Part shown: one piece after another, positions 34,285 through 42,265 of the stretch | How the letters are laid out: each line of letters begins with the position of its first letter | How positions within the stretch are numbered: position 1 is the stretch's first letter | Assembly: GCF_036227405.1 (NCBI RefSeq) | Contig: NZ_CP109473.1 | Span: 4,588,001 to 4,652,000, forward strand | Source: Streptomyces sp. NBC_01460 | Lineage (GTDB): Bacteria > Actinomycetota > Actinomycetes > Streptomycetales > Streptomycetaceae | Reading direction: 5' to 3' | DNA length: 64,000 bases | Translations under genes and position numbers: made by a program | The notes under the pieces: generated by a model | Told to the model about the DNA's origin: nothing | What the model saw: only the letters and a program-made list of their open reading frames with translations | The model's database searches: none

Positions 34285-35197
34285 TACGGGTGCGGTGAGG
34301 GGGCGGGGGCGGGGGCGGGCAGGACGGCTCCCGCCCCTTCGCCGTCCGGGGCCGGACGAGCACCACGGCCGCGACCACCGCCAGCGCGCCGGCGAGCTGG
34401 ACGGGGGACAGGGTCTCGTCCAGGACGAGATAGCCCAGCACCATCGCGGCGAGCGGTGAGGCGAAGCCGAGCATGGACACGGTCAGCGCGGGCAGCCGCT
34501 CCACGCCGCGGAACCACACCGCGTAGGCGAGCAGGGCACCGATGAGCCCCAGGTAGGCGAAGCCCGCGAGGTTCCGGCCGTCGACCGCGTCGGGCAGGCC
34601 CTCGCCGAGGAGGGTGACGGGCAGCAGGATGATCCCGCCGAAGGTCAGCTGCCACCCCGTGAACGTCAGGACGCCCACCCCGGTGGGGCGCCCCCAGCGC
34701 TTGGTCAGCACGATGCCGGTTGCCATGCTCACCGCGCCCAGGAGCCCGGCGCCCACCCCCACCGCGTCCAGTCCCGCGCGGGGGGTCAGGGCGAGCAGTC
34801 CGACGCCCGTGATCCCCAGCGCGCAGGCCGCGGCGTGCGTCACCGTGATCCGCTCCTTCAGCACCACCGCCGACAGGGCCAGCACGACCGTCGGCTGTAC
34901 GGCCATCACCAGGGCGGCCACCCCGCCGGGCAGGTGGTAGGCGGCGACGAAGAGCAGGTAGAGGAAGGCGCCGATGTTCAGCGTGCCGAGCACGGCGGCG
35001 CGCCACCACCAGCTGCCGCGCGGCAGCGTCCGGCCGATCGCCAGGAGGATCAGGCCCGCCGGCAGGGCCCGGGCGGTGGCGGCCAGCAAGGGCCTGTCGG
35101 GCGGCAGGAACTCGGTGGTGACGAGATAGGTGGAGCCCCAGACGAGCGGGGCGAGGGCGGTGATCGCGGAGTCGGCCGCGGACCCGTTGGCCTTCAT
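34253..35197 (-). CDS. EamA/DMT-family transporter
   Basis: A 314-residue protein with ten hydrophobic segments in two EamA repeats; LAPLVWGSTYLVTTEFLPPDRP begins the first repeat, and the family PLAAMVLGYLVLDET motif ends the second. DMT transporters export metabolites such as amino acids or nucleosides. It starts two bases after the nitroreductase stop, so the pair is one transcript, probably under the MarR repressor further upstream. A proline- and arginine-rich tail follows the last helix. Confidence 0.85.
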   Translation of the reverse strand: MKANGSAADSAITALAPLVWGSTYLVTTEFLPPDRPLLAATARALPAGLILLAIGRTLPRGSWWWRAAVLGTLNIGAFLYLLFVAAYHLPGGVAALVMAVQPTVVLALSAVVLKERITVTHAAACALGITGVGLLALTPRAGLDAVGVGAGLLGAVSMATGIVLTKRWGRPTGVGVLTFTGWQLTFGGIILLPVTLLGEGLPDAVDGRNLAGFAYLGLIGALLAYAVWFRGVERLPALTVSMLGFASPLAAMVLGYLVLDETLSPVQLAGALAVVAAVVLVRPRTAKGREPSCPPPPPPPHRTRISRASRPARR

Positions 35198-35199
35198 CG

Positions 35200-35934
35200 T
35201 CACCGGATACCGCCTGCGTCGTGTGCGTCGTGTGTGTTGTGTGGTTCGTGGACCTTGTGGCCCTCGTGCCTCTCGTGCCTCTCGTGGCCGAAGCGGCCGG
35301 TGAACGCCTGTCGGGACCGTGGTCGTCGGCCCGGGTGGGCGCGCGTCTCCGCGGGCATGCCCACCGGCACCAGCATGGCGATGTGCAGGTCGTCCCGGTC
35401 CTCGACGCCGATGACCCGCTTCACCTGCTGCTCGTCCCAGCCGTTCATCGGGGACGTGGCCAGGCCCATGGAGGTCGCGGCGAGCATCGCGTAGGTCGCG
35501 GCGATCACCGCGTCCTTGACGGCGTACTCCCGCAGCAGCCCCCGCTGTTCGAGGTCCCGCTGGAAGTCCTGGGTGGCCTGGGAGAACCCGCTGACGAACC
35601 GCTCGTTCCACGCGCCGTCGCGCAGGGCCCGCTCGTAGACGTCGCTCAGGTCCTCGCGCCAGGTCTGGCTCCCGGCCACGAACACCAAGGTGAGCGGGGC
35701 CTCCTGGGGGTGCGGCTGGCCCCCGGTGGCCCGGGTGAGGGCGGCCCGTCCCTCGTCGTCCGAGACGACCACGACGAAGCGCGCCTGCACGTTCCAGCTG
35801 GAGGGGGCCTCCATCGCCAGGTCCAGGAGTTCGGTCAGGAGCCGGTCGGGGACCGGGTCGGGCAGGTAGTGGCGGATGCTGCGGCGCGCACGGATCGCCT
35901 GCGGCACGGTCAGAGGGTCTAAGTCCCGAGTCAT
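35200..35934 (-). CDS. Nitroreductase-family flavoprotein with His-rich tail
   Basis: A 244-residue nitroreductase: RARRSIRHYLPDPVP (FMN phosphate site, about 14-28), EAPSSWNVQARFVVV, and the C-terminal TSMGLATSPMNGWDEQQVKRVIG dimer region. It reduces nitro or enone compounds with NAD(P)H. The last about 30 residues are a histidine-rich degenerate repeat (GHERHERHEGHKVHEPH, then THDAHD), which is unusual. A MarR gene is divergent, with a perfect 18-bp palindrome between. Confidence 0.82.
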   Translation of the reverse strand: MTRDLDPLTVPQAIRARRSIRHYLPDPVPDRLLTELLDLAMEAPSSWNVQARFVVVVSDDEGRAALTRATGGQPHPQEAPLTLVFVAGSQTWREDLSDVYERALRDGAWNERFVSGFSQATQDFQRDLEQRGLLREYAVKDAVIAATYAMLAATSMGLATSPMNGWDEQQVKRVIGVEDRDDLHIAMLVPVGMPAETRAHPGRRPRSRQAFTGRFGHERHERHEGHKVHEPHNTHDAHDAGGIR

Positions 35935-35952
35935 GGCTGGACCGTAGCGTTT

Positions 35953-35970
35953 TTGCTTAGCGCTAAGCAA
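35953..35970. promoter_or_regulatory. 18-bp perfect palindrome, MarR operator
   Basis: TTGCTTAGCGCTAAGCAA is a perfect palindrome in the 64-base divergent gap between the nitroreductase and the MarR gene. Size and position are those of a MarR-family operator controlling both directions. Confidence 0.75.
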
Positions 35971-35998
35971 GTAGGTATCTCAACTCTAAGGTAAAGCT

Positions 35999-36523
35999 AT
36001 GCTGTCCCCCATGAGCGACCATGTGGACCGCGTACTGGCGCAGTGGGCGGAGCAGCGCCCCGGACTGGACACCTCGTCGATGGGCCTGGTCGGGCGCATC
36101 AAACGACTGTCCCGGATCGTCGAGGCGGAACAGCGGGCCGTCTTCGGGGCGCACGATCTCGACCCCGCCGCGTTCGACGTCCTGGCCACCCTGCGGCGCA
36201 GTCCGGCCCCGCACCGGCTGACCCCCGCGGAGCTGATGCGGTCCGCCATGGTCACGTCGGGCGCGATCACCCAGAGGCTCGACCGCCTGGAGGAGCGGGA
36301 GCTCGTCGTACGCAGCCGGCGTCCGGAGGACGGCCGCAGCGTGCACGTCTCGCTCACGGCGGCGGGCAGGGAACTGATCGACCGGGCGCTCGTGGACCAC
36401 GTGGAGAACCAGAACCGCCTGCTGTCCGGCCTCACCGAGGAGAAGCGCGAGCGCATCGCGGGCGACCTGCGGGACCTGCTGGAATCCCTCGGCGACACGG
36501 ACCGCAAGGTCAGGCTGGGGTGA
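35999..36523 (+). CDS. MarR-family regulator
   Basis: A 174-residue MarR protein with winged-helix elements MVTSGAITQRLDRLEERELVVRSRRPEDGRSVHVSLTAAG (about 80-120). The start is ATG 35999 or ATG 36011; the second has cleaner spacing from the family domain. Because the palindrome lies between it and the nitroreductase, it probably represses itself and the nitroreductase-EamA transcript, responding to a toxic aromatic or electrophile. Confidence 0.82.
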   Translation: MLSPMSDHVDRVLAQWAEQRPGLDTSSMGLVGRIKRLSRIVEAEQRAVFGAHDLDPAAFDVLATLRRSPAPHRLTPAELMRSAMVTSGAITQRLDRLEERELVVRSRRPEDGRSVHVSLTAAGRELIDRALVDHVENQNRLLSGLTEEKRERIAGDLRDLLESLGDTDRKVRLG

Positions 36524-36553
36524 GGCCCCCCGGGCCGGGGGTGAGGCCGAGCC

Positions 36554-36796
36554 TCACGGCAGCGGTACGAGCCTCACGACGGTGACCGTCAGCACGGTTC
36601 CGGAGACGTAGTAGAGGACGATGGCGCCGGACACCGTCGCCTCGCGCCGGTCGCGTTCGCGCTTCACGGCGGTCGAGGCGTGTCCGTACGGGTCGAGGCC
36701 CAGGGTGCGCGCCATCTCGTCCCGGAACGAGTCACCGTCGCGCATCTTGGCCAGGGTGTCGTCGGCGGGCGGGGCGAAGGAGATGCGGAAGCTCAA
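36554..36796 (-). CDS. Possible RelE/ParE-like toxin
   Basis: An 80-residue protein beginning MSFRISFAPPADDTLAKM and ending in strands AIVLYYVSGTVLTVTVVRLVPL. The short helix-helix-strand layout resembles RelE/ParE toxins, but the catalytic residues are not clear. It overlaps the upstream small gene by the ATGA arrangement, as is usual for antitoxin-toxin pairs. The toxin call is inference. Confidence 0.45.
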   Translation of the reverse strand: MSFRISFAPPADDTLAKMRDGDSFRDEMARTLGLDPYGHASTAVKRERDRREATVSGAIVLYYVSGTVLTVTVVRLVPLP

Positions 36797-37041
36797 GCGA
36801 CCTTCCGCCTCTCGGCCTCGTCCTGCGCCAGCCGGACCAGGATGCGCTCGGCCTCGGGATCGGGCACGGACTCGAGCATCCAGTGGCGCATCACGGCCTG
36901 GATCTCGTGCACCCCGGCGTCGTTGATGGCCTGGTCGAACTCCTCGCGTCTCCCTTCAGGGAGCGCGGCACGGATCGCTGGAATGCTGTTGGGCACCTCG
37001 ACCTCGGTGCCGCCGACGAAGGTCTTCAGAGACTCGCCCAT
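36793..37041 (-). CDS. Small antitoxin-like partner gene
   Basis: An 82-residue acidic protein (IRAALPEGRREEFDQAINDAG; AVMRHWMLES) similar, from memory, to DUF6247-type Streptomyces proteins that accompany RelE-like genes. ATG 37041 and an ATGA overlap with the following gene support coupled expression. No DNA-binding motif is obvious. Confidence 0.5.
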   Translation of the reverse strand: MGESLKTFVGGTEVEVPNSIPAIRAALPEGRREEFDQAINDAGVHEIQAVMRHWMLESVPDPEAERILVRLAQDEAERRKVA

Positions 37042-37130
37042 GATCGCTCTCCCCGATCTCCTTGCTCTCCGCGCCCTGCCCGGCCTGTACCTCCGGGGGC
37101 CTGCACCTGGGTAACGGGCGGACGTGGGGG

Positions 37131-37482
37131 TCAGGTTAGCGGGTGCCACCCTGGACGGGACGGCTGCTTCCGGTGCAGCAGGTCCAGGAACGCGTCGAGT
37201 CGAGCTGCGCGCCGGGGGAGTGGGTACCCGTGAGTCACCCAACGGACGGCGAAAGGCGTCCCGTTGTACTTTAAGTCGAGCTCGAGGCTCGTCTCTCTGG
37301 TGAACAGGGGTCCGTACTTACGCTGTTGCTCAGGTAGCAGGACGAACTCCGCGTAACCGACGAACCGCAGGGCCCTCGTCCGGAACCTGGTCGCACTCCT
37401 CGAACAGCTCGCGTACCAGGGAGGAACCCGCCTCACGCCAGAAGACAGTCGGGGCTACGGGCGCCGGGGTGTCTCGGGGATG
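37131..37482 (-). pseudogene. Frameshifted gene remnant
   Basis: Reading leftward on the minus strand, one frame encodes a good segment (FWREAGSSLVRELFEECDQVPDE) and then degenerates near 37370, whereas another frame picks up RFVGYAEFVLLPEQQRKYGPLF and runs to a stop at 37131. The join looks like a one- or two-base shift. No start, ribosome site or recognised family is visible, so this is probably a broken gene. A sequencing error cannot be excluded. Confidence 0.4.
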
Positions 37483-37591
37483 CGCCCTCGCGAGAGTGCC
37501 ACTGCTCTCGACGGCGAGCGGCTCCCCCGCAGAAGCAGGCGTGTCCGCCTGCCGCGCCCTCCTCGCAACGGCCGTACGCGCCCCCGTACCC

Positions 37592-38020
37592 CTACGCGAC
37601 GGGCTGGCCGATGCCCAGCATGTTGCCCTCGCTGTCGCGGAACCAGGCGCCGCGCTCGCCCCGGGCGCCCTTGCTCGGGTAGTTGCCCTCGATCTCGGCG
37701 ATGCCGCCCCGCGTGCGCAACCCCGGCAGGTCGACCTCCTCGAACACCACGCCTCGACTCACCAGTCCCGCCACCACCGCCTCGATGTCGTCGACGGCCC
37801 ATCCCATCTGGGTGAAGGTGCCGGGGGAGGCCCCCACCGACTCGAACAGGGCGAACTCCGACTGTCCGCACCGGTACAGCAACCCGCCTGGCCGCTCGTC
37901 GACGGGCTCCAGACCAAGCTTCTCGGAGTAGAACCGCCGAGCCCGCTCCAGATCCTGGGCCGGCAGCCGAGTGGCGGCGCCGCGAGCCCCGGCCAGCGTC
38001 TTCCTATCGTCTGCGTCCAT
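37592..38020 (-). CDS. VOC-family (glyoxalase/bleomycin resistance-like) protein
   Basis: A 142-residue VOC protein made of two beta-alpha-beta-beta-beta modules: ATRLPAQDLERARRFYSEKLGLEPV (around 15-40) and the closing AWFRDSEGNMLGIGQPVA. The family includes dioxygenases, glyoxalases and sequestering proteins; no substrate can be named. ATG 38020 is the only reasonable start. It lies in a short accessory interval. Confidence 0.75.
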   Translation of the reverse strand: MDADDRKTLAGARGAATRLPAQDLERARRFYSEKLGLEPVDERPGGLLYRCGQSEFALFESVGASPGTFTQMGWAVDDIEAVVAGLVSRGVVFEEVDLPGLRTRGGIAEIEGNYPSKGARGERGAWFRDSEGNMLGIGQPVA

Positions 38021-38245
38021 GCGCCCACTGTGCCGTGCACGGCGGGCGATGCCGGGGAGGATGCGCGGGTGATTCCCGGGCGGGCCTTTCAGCCTGCGCG
38101 AGGTTCGACCGGGCCGGCCGCCTACAGCCACTTGTGCCCCCACGGCGGCATCCATCCCGCCGGTATCGGCACCGGCCAGGGCTGTCCGTGCCGGACACAG
38201 AGGGACGGGCGTCCTGCTGTCATCGGGGTCGGTTAGGTTGCGCGG

Positions 38246-38524
38246 ATGACAGACAGAGATCCGCTGGTGCCAGCTCTTGTGGCATTGATCGTCGACGTGG
38301 CTCGGTTCCTCGACACCTGCGAGGACGACGAAGTCGATCCGGATACCGCAGTGGAGATGATGGAAGGCATGGGCGGGCAACTGCTGAGCCTGCCCGCAGC
38401 CCAGCGCGACAGCCTCCTGCGGGTGCTTGCCGACCTGGGCGACGCGGAGCCGGATACCGCGCGACGGGAGTTCCTGGAGTCGTTTCCCCGCGACTTCGGC
38501 CTGGTCGACGAAGAGGAGAACTGA
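38246..38524 (+). CDS. Hypothetical acidic protein (92 aa)
   Basis: A 92-residue, strongly acidic, mostly helical protein (RFLDTCEDDEVDPDTAVEMM; SFPRDFGLVDEEEN). Good Streptomyces codon bias supports coding. Family not recognised. It is convergent with gpmA. Confidence 0.6.
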   Translation: MTDRDPLVPALVALIVDVARFLDTCEDDEVDPDTAVEMMEGMGGQLLSLPAAQRDSLLRVLADLGDAEPDTARREFLESFPRDFGLVDEEEN

Positions 38525-38640
38525 GCCGGGGGCCAGCGGGGCACCCACGGCCCTGCACGGTTGCGCGACATCCCAGCGCTGCTCGGCTTCGCCGAGCTCG
38601 GACGCGACGGGCCCGGACAGGGCCCTCGAGCGCAGAGAAG

Positions 38641-38677
38641 AGCCCCCTCCTGACGGGAAGTCCGCAGGCAGGGGGCT
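38641..38677. terminator. Stem-loop terminator after gpmA
   Basis: AGCCCCCT plus CCTG (38641-38652) pairs with CAGG-C-AGGGGGCT (38665-38677), one bulged base, beginning 13 bases beyond the gpmA stop on the minus strand. Confidence 0.65.
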
Positions 38678-38690
38678 GCTTCAGCGCTGA

Positions 38691-39452
38691 CTACTTCTTC
38701 TTGCCCTGGTTCTTCACAGCCTCGATCGCGGCCTTCGCCGCGTCCGGGTCGAGGTAGGTGCCGCCTGGCTTGAGGGGGCGGAAGTCGGCGTCCAGCTCGT
38801 AGGCGAGCGGGATGCCGGTCGGGATGTTGAGGCCCGAGATGGCGTCGTCGGAGATGCCGTCCAGGTGCTTCACCAGGCCGCGGAGGCTGTTGCCGTGGGC
38901 GGCGACCAGGACGGTCTTGCCGTCGAGGAGGTCCGGGACGATGCCGTCGTACCAGTACGGCAGCATGCGCTCGACGACGTCCTTGAGGCACTCCGTGCGC
39001 GGGCGGAGCTCCGGGGGGATCGTCGCGTAGCGCGGGTCGGCGCTCTGCGAGAACTCGGTGCCGTCCTCGAGCGCGGGCGGCGGGGTGTCGTACGAGCGGC
39101 GCCAGAGCATGAACTGCTCCTCGCCGAACTCGGCGAGCGTCTGGGCCTTGTCCTTGCCCTGGAGGGCGCCGTAGTGGCGCTCGTTCAGGCGCCAGGAGCG
39201 GTGCACGGGGATCCAGTGGCGGTCCGCGGCCTCCAGCCCGAGCTGGGCGGTGCGGATCGCGCGCTTCTGGAGGGAGGTGTGCACGACGTCGGGGAGCAGG
39301 CCGGCGTCCTTGAGCAGCTCACCGCCGCGGACCGCCTCCTTCTCGCCCTTGTCGGTGAGGTCTACGTCCACCCATCCGGTGAACAGGTTCTTCGCGTTCC
39401 ATTCGCTCTCGCCGTGGCGGAGGAGGATCAGCTTGTACGGTGCGTCGGCCAT
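38691..39452 (-). CDS. gpmA: 2,3-bisphosphoglycerate-dependent phosphoglycerate mutase
   Basis: A 253-residue enzyme that interconverts 3- and 2-phosphoglycerate in glycolysis. Motif [18 protein letters not shown] holds the phospho-histidine (His13); [13 protein letters not shown] and [12 protein letters not shown] carry the other catalytic residues. Length and motifs are those of the dPGM family. Conserved in this position with mshA and the PhoR-PhoP genes in actinobacteria. Confidence 0.96.
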   Translation of the reverse strand: MADAPYKLILLRHGESEWNAKNLFTGWVDVDLTDKGEKEAVRGGELLKDAGLLPDVVHTSLQKRAIRTAQLGLEAADRHWIPVHRSWRLNERHYGALQGKDKAQTLAEFGEEQFMLWRRSYDTPPPALEDGTEFSQSADPRYATIPPELRPRTECLKDVVERMLPYWYDGIVPDLLDGKTVLVAAHGNSLRGLVKHLDGISDDAISGLNIPTGIPLAYELDADFRPLKPGGTYLDPDAAKAAIEAVKNQGKKK

Positions 39453-39672
39453 GGGTCCGAGCGTAATCGAACCCGTGCGGCCTCTGCGCGCTCGGTCACA
39501 GGGCGGACAGGGGGCGGGGCGGGGTGGGGCGGCGGGCCGACGATTGACGGGCGGCGTCAATTGAGTGGCGGTCGGGGAATCCGCCTTCGTAATGTTCGGA
39601 CAGTGGTCGGACCGCTTACACAGGTCCGGCCCGCATCCGTTCCGCACGCGTACGTCCCCGGGGGGAAGCCCT

Positions 39673-40950
39673 ATGTCTGTCGCCGGTCTCAGAAAGGCGG
39701 CACACGAGACGGTCGCCGGCCTCCCCAGGGAGTTCTGGTGGCTGTGGACCAGCACGCTGGTCAACCGCCTCGGGGCCTTCGTCGCCACCTTCATGGCGCT
39801 CTACCTGACTCTGGACCGGGGCTACTCGGCCTCGTACGCCGGCCTCGTCGCCTCGCTCCACGGGCTCGGCGGGGTCGTGTCGTCGCTGGGTGCCGGGGTG
39901 ATGACGGACCGGCTCGGCCGTCGCCCGACGATGCTGATCGCCCAGCTCTCCACGGCGGTGTCCGTGGCCGTGCTCGGCTTCATGGTCCATCCGGTGGCGA
40001 TCGCGGGCGTGGCCTTCGTCGTGGGCATGGCCAGCAACGCGTCGCGGCCGGCCGTGCAGGCGATGATGGCCGACATCGTCCGGCCCGAGGACCGTGTCCG
40101 GGCCTTCTCGCTCAACTACTGGGCCATCAACCTGGGTTTCGCCGTCTCGTCGGCCGGAGCGGGGTTCATCGCCGAGTACAGCTACCTGGCCGGCTTCATG
40201 GGCGAGGCCGCTCTGACGTTGCTCTGCGCCGTCGTCGTCTTCCTCAGGGTGCCGGAGTCGCGGCCGAAGGAGGCGCCCCGGGCCGCCGGTGCCCCGGCGC
40301 CGGACGACGTGCGGCTGAGCACCGTCCTGCGCGACGGGCGCTACATGGGCGTCGTCGGGCTGTCGTTCCTGGTCGCGCTGATCTTCCAGCAGGGGTACGT
40401 GGGTCTGCCCGTGGCCATGGGGACGGACGGGCTGTCCAGCTCCGAGTTCGGTACGGCCATCGCCGTCAACGGCGTGCTGATCGTGGCCCTGCAGATCCCT
40501 ATCACCCGGTTCATCCAGCACCGCGACCCGCGACGGCTGCTGATCCTCTCGTCACTGGTCGCGGGGTACGGCTTCGGGCTGACCGCCTTCGCGGGTTCGG
40601 TCGGGGTGTACGCCCTGACGATCTGCGTCTGGACCCTTGCCGAGATCGTCAACGCGCCCACGCAGACGGGCATCGTCGTGCAGCTGTCCCCGGCGCACGG
40701 GCGGGGCCGCTACCAGGGCATGTACACGATGTCCTGGTCGGTGGCGGCGCTCGTCGCTCCGCTGATGTCCGGCTTCGTGATCGACCGCTACGGCGCCGCC
40801 TGGCTGTGGGGGACCTGTGCGGTCCTGGGCACGGTGACGGCGTTCGGCTACTGGCTGCTGATGCGGAACCTGGAGCTGCCCCAGCCGGAGCCGGCTCCGC
40901 TCGTCGCCCCGGCGCCGGTGGACGGCACGGTGGCCGAGCCCGCGCTCTGA
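39673..40950 (+). CDS. MFS transporter
   Basis: A 425-residue transporter with 12 helices. It begins with [25 protein letters not shown], and motif A ([10 protein letters not shown]) follows helix 2. It looks like a multidrug-exporter type MFS of the MDR-like DHA1 group. GGGGGGAA precedes ATG 39673. The substrate cannot be inferred. A strong perfect stem-loop follows and separates it from mtpA. Confidence 0.8.
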   Translation: MSVAGLRKAAHETVAGLPREFWWLWTSTLVNRLGAFVATFMALYLTLDRGYSASYAGLVASLHGLGGVVSSLGAGVMTDRLGRRPTMLIAQLSTAVSVAVLGFMVHPVAIAGVAFVVGMASNASRPAVQAMMADIVRPEDRVRAFSLNYWAINLGFAVSSAGAGFIAEYSYLAGFMGEAALTLLCAVVVFLRVPESRPKEAPRAAGAPAPDDVRLSTVLRDGRYMGVVGLSFLVALIFQQGYVGLPVAMGTDGLSSSEFGTAIAVNGVLIVALQIPITRFIQHRDPRRLLILSSLVAGYGFGLTAFAGSVGVYALTICVWTLAEIVNAPTQTGIVVQLSPAHGRGRYQGMYTMSWSVAALVAPLMSGFVIDRYGAAWLWGTCAVLGTVTAFGYWLLMRNLELPQPEPAPLVAPAPVDGTVAEPAL

Positions 40951-40957
40951 GCAGGAC

Positions 40958-41006
40958 GCCTCGGGGGGTGCCTCACGACGGACAGTCGTGAGGCACCCCC
41001 CGAGGC
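40958..41006. terminator. 22-bp perfect stem-loop terminator
   Basis: Bases 40958-40979 (GCCTCGGGGGGTGCCTCACG then AC) pair with 40985-41006 without mismatch, with a 5-base loop, directly after the MFS stop. It also faces the end of the convergent mtpA gene, so it serves both. Confidence 0.85.
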
Positions 41007-41021
41007 GGCAGTCGGCCTGGT

Positions 41022-41162
41022 TCAGCCACCGCACTGGCAGGGCGCACCGGACTGACAGCCGCACCCGCAGCCCGAGCCGCAGCCGCAGGCCCCCAGCACG
41101 GTCAGATGCACCACTTCGGTCGGGGTCTCCTGCTGGGGTTCGGTCACGGGGGAATCGGCCAT
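41022..41162 (-). CDS. mtpA: Metallothionein-like Cys-rich peptide MtpA
   Basis: A 46-residue peptide with seven cysteines clustered at its C-terminal end (residues 26, 28, 32, 34, 36, 42, 44; CGCGSGCGCGC). ATG 41162 is preceded by a strong GAGGAGGGA site. In S. lividans/coelicolor, mtpA, a putative metallothionein gene, lies beside phoU and is studied with the pho genes; position and composition here match. It presumably binds metals such as zinc or copper. Confidence 0.8.
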   Translation of the reverse strand: MADSPVTEPQQETPTEVVHLTVLGACGCGSGCGCGCQSGAPCQCGG

Positions 41163-41319
41163 GGTCCCTCCTCAGGGGGTACGACACGACGGCGTACGGC
41201 ACATGCGTGGAGCGCGTGGCCGACGGCGGGGGCGTACGGGCATGACGTGTCGCCCCCGCACCCATTGCATGCCCAGCGAAGAGGGCGCATCAACGGCGCA
41301 CTAGTGCGGGAACAGACGT

Positions 41320-41340
41320 GCGACCGCTGTAGGCGGTCGC
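41320..41340. terminator. Stem-loop between phoU and mtpA
   Basis: GCGACCGC (41320-41327) pairs with GCGGTCGC (41333-41340) across TGTAG, 50 bases beyond the phoU stop on the minus strand. It may be a partial terminator that uncouples mtpA from phoU. Confidence 0.5.
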
Positions 41341-41389
41341 GCCCTTGCGCCCCTCCCCCCGATGCCCCTTCCCCCTACGCACCTCCCAC

Positions 41390-42067
41390 CTACGCTCCTT
41401 CTACCGACGCCGCCGCCTGGATCTCGTCCGCGTGCTCACCCGTGACCAGGTAGACGACGCGCTTGGCGACCGACACGGCGTGGTCGGCGAAGCGCTCGTA
41501 GTAGCGGCCGAGCAGGGTGACGTCGACGGCGGTCTCGATGCCGTGCTTCCAGCGGTCGTCCATCAGGTGCTGGAACAGCGTGCGGTGCAGCAGGTCCATC
41601 TCGTCGTCGTCCTGCTCCAGCTGGAGCGCCAGGTCGACGTCCTTCGTGATGATGACTTCCGCGGCCTTCGCCATGAGCCGCTGGGCGAGCTGCCCCATCT
41701 CCAGGATGGTGGCGTGCAGGTCGTGAGGCACCGCCGACTGGGGGAAGCGCAGCCGCGCCAGCTTGGCGACGTGCTGGGCGAGGTCGCCCGAGCGCTCCAG
41801 GTCGGCGCTCATCCGGAGCGAGGTGACCACGATCCGCAGATCGGTGGCGACCGGCTGCTGGCGGGCGAGCAGCGCGATGGCGCGCGCCTCCAGGTCGTGC
41901 TGGAGGTCGTCGACCTTCTGGTCCGCGGCGATCACGCTCTCGGCGAGCTTGAGATCGGCGTCGAGCATGGAGGTCGTGGCCCGGCCGATCGCCGAGCCGA
42001 CCAGCCTGGCCATCTCGACCAGGCCTTCGCCGATCGAGTCGAGTTCCTCGTGATAAGCGTCGCGCAT
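41390..42067 (-). CDS. phoU: Phosphate-signalling regulator PhoU
   Basis: A 225-residue all-helical protein with two PhoU repeats (MRDAYHEELDSIGEGLVEMARLVG; then MGQLAQRLMAKAAEVIITKDV). Conserved ExxxDxxxD-type metal segments are visible (ERSGDLAQHVAKLAR; ERFADHAVSVAKRVV). It modulates the PhoR-PhoP response and phosphate uptake. Divergent from phoR with a Pho box between them, as in S. coelicolor. Confidence 0.94.
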   Translation of the reverse strand: MRDAYHEELDSIGEGLVEMARLVGSAIGRATTSMLDADLKLAESVIAADQKVDDLQHDLEARAIALLARQQPVATDLRIVVTSLRMSADLERSGDLAQHVAKLARLRFPQSAVPHDLHATILEMGQLAQRLMAKAAEVIITKDVDLALQLEQDDDEMDLLHRTLFQHLMDDRWKHGIETAVDVTLLGRYYERFADHAVSVAKRVVYLVTGEHADEIQAAASVEGA

Positions 42068-42159
42068 GGAAGTCCCTCTCCAGATCCTTACTGAGGCCGG
42101 GGTCCGGTGCCGACCCCCACGCTTCCACGGTGCGGTCCCAACGCGTCGGGATCCGTCCC

Positions 42160-42192
42160 CCTAAGTGAACCGGCACTATCCCCTTGGTGAAC
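42160..42192 (-). promoter_or_regulatory. PHO box (PhoP-binding) in the phoU-phoR gap
   Basis: On the minus strand three consecutive 11-base units read GTTCACCAAGG (42182-42192), GGATAGTGCCG (42171-42181) and GTTCACTTAGG (42160-42170). Two outer units match the GTTCAC core of Streptomyces PHO boxes, the middle one is degenerate. Placement in the divergent gap means PhoP can control both phoU and phoRP, including its own gene. Confidence 0.8.
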
Positions 42193-42265
42193 TCTGGGCG
42201 ACGAGTGTTCGAGATGGCACCCGGATGGCTGGGAGAGTGTCGGCGCGCCCGCATAACCTTGAGGC

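Noticed and set aside
38865..40991. Plus-strand frame across gpmA and the MFS gene
   Set aside because: Shadow of gpmA (minus) in its first half and out of frame with the MFS gene in its second.
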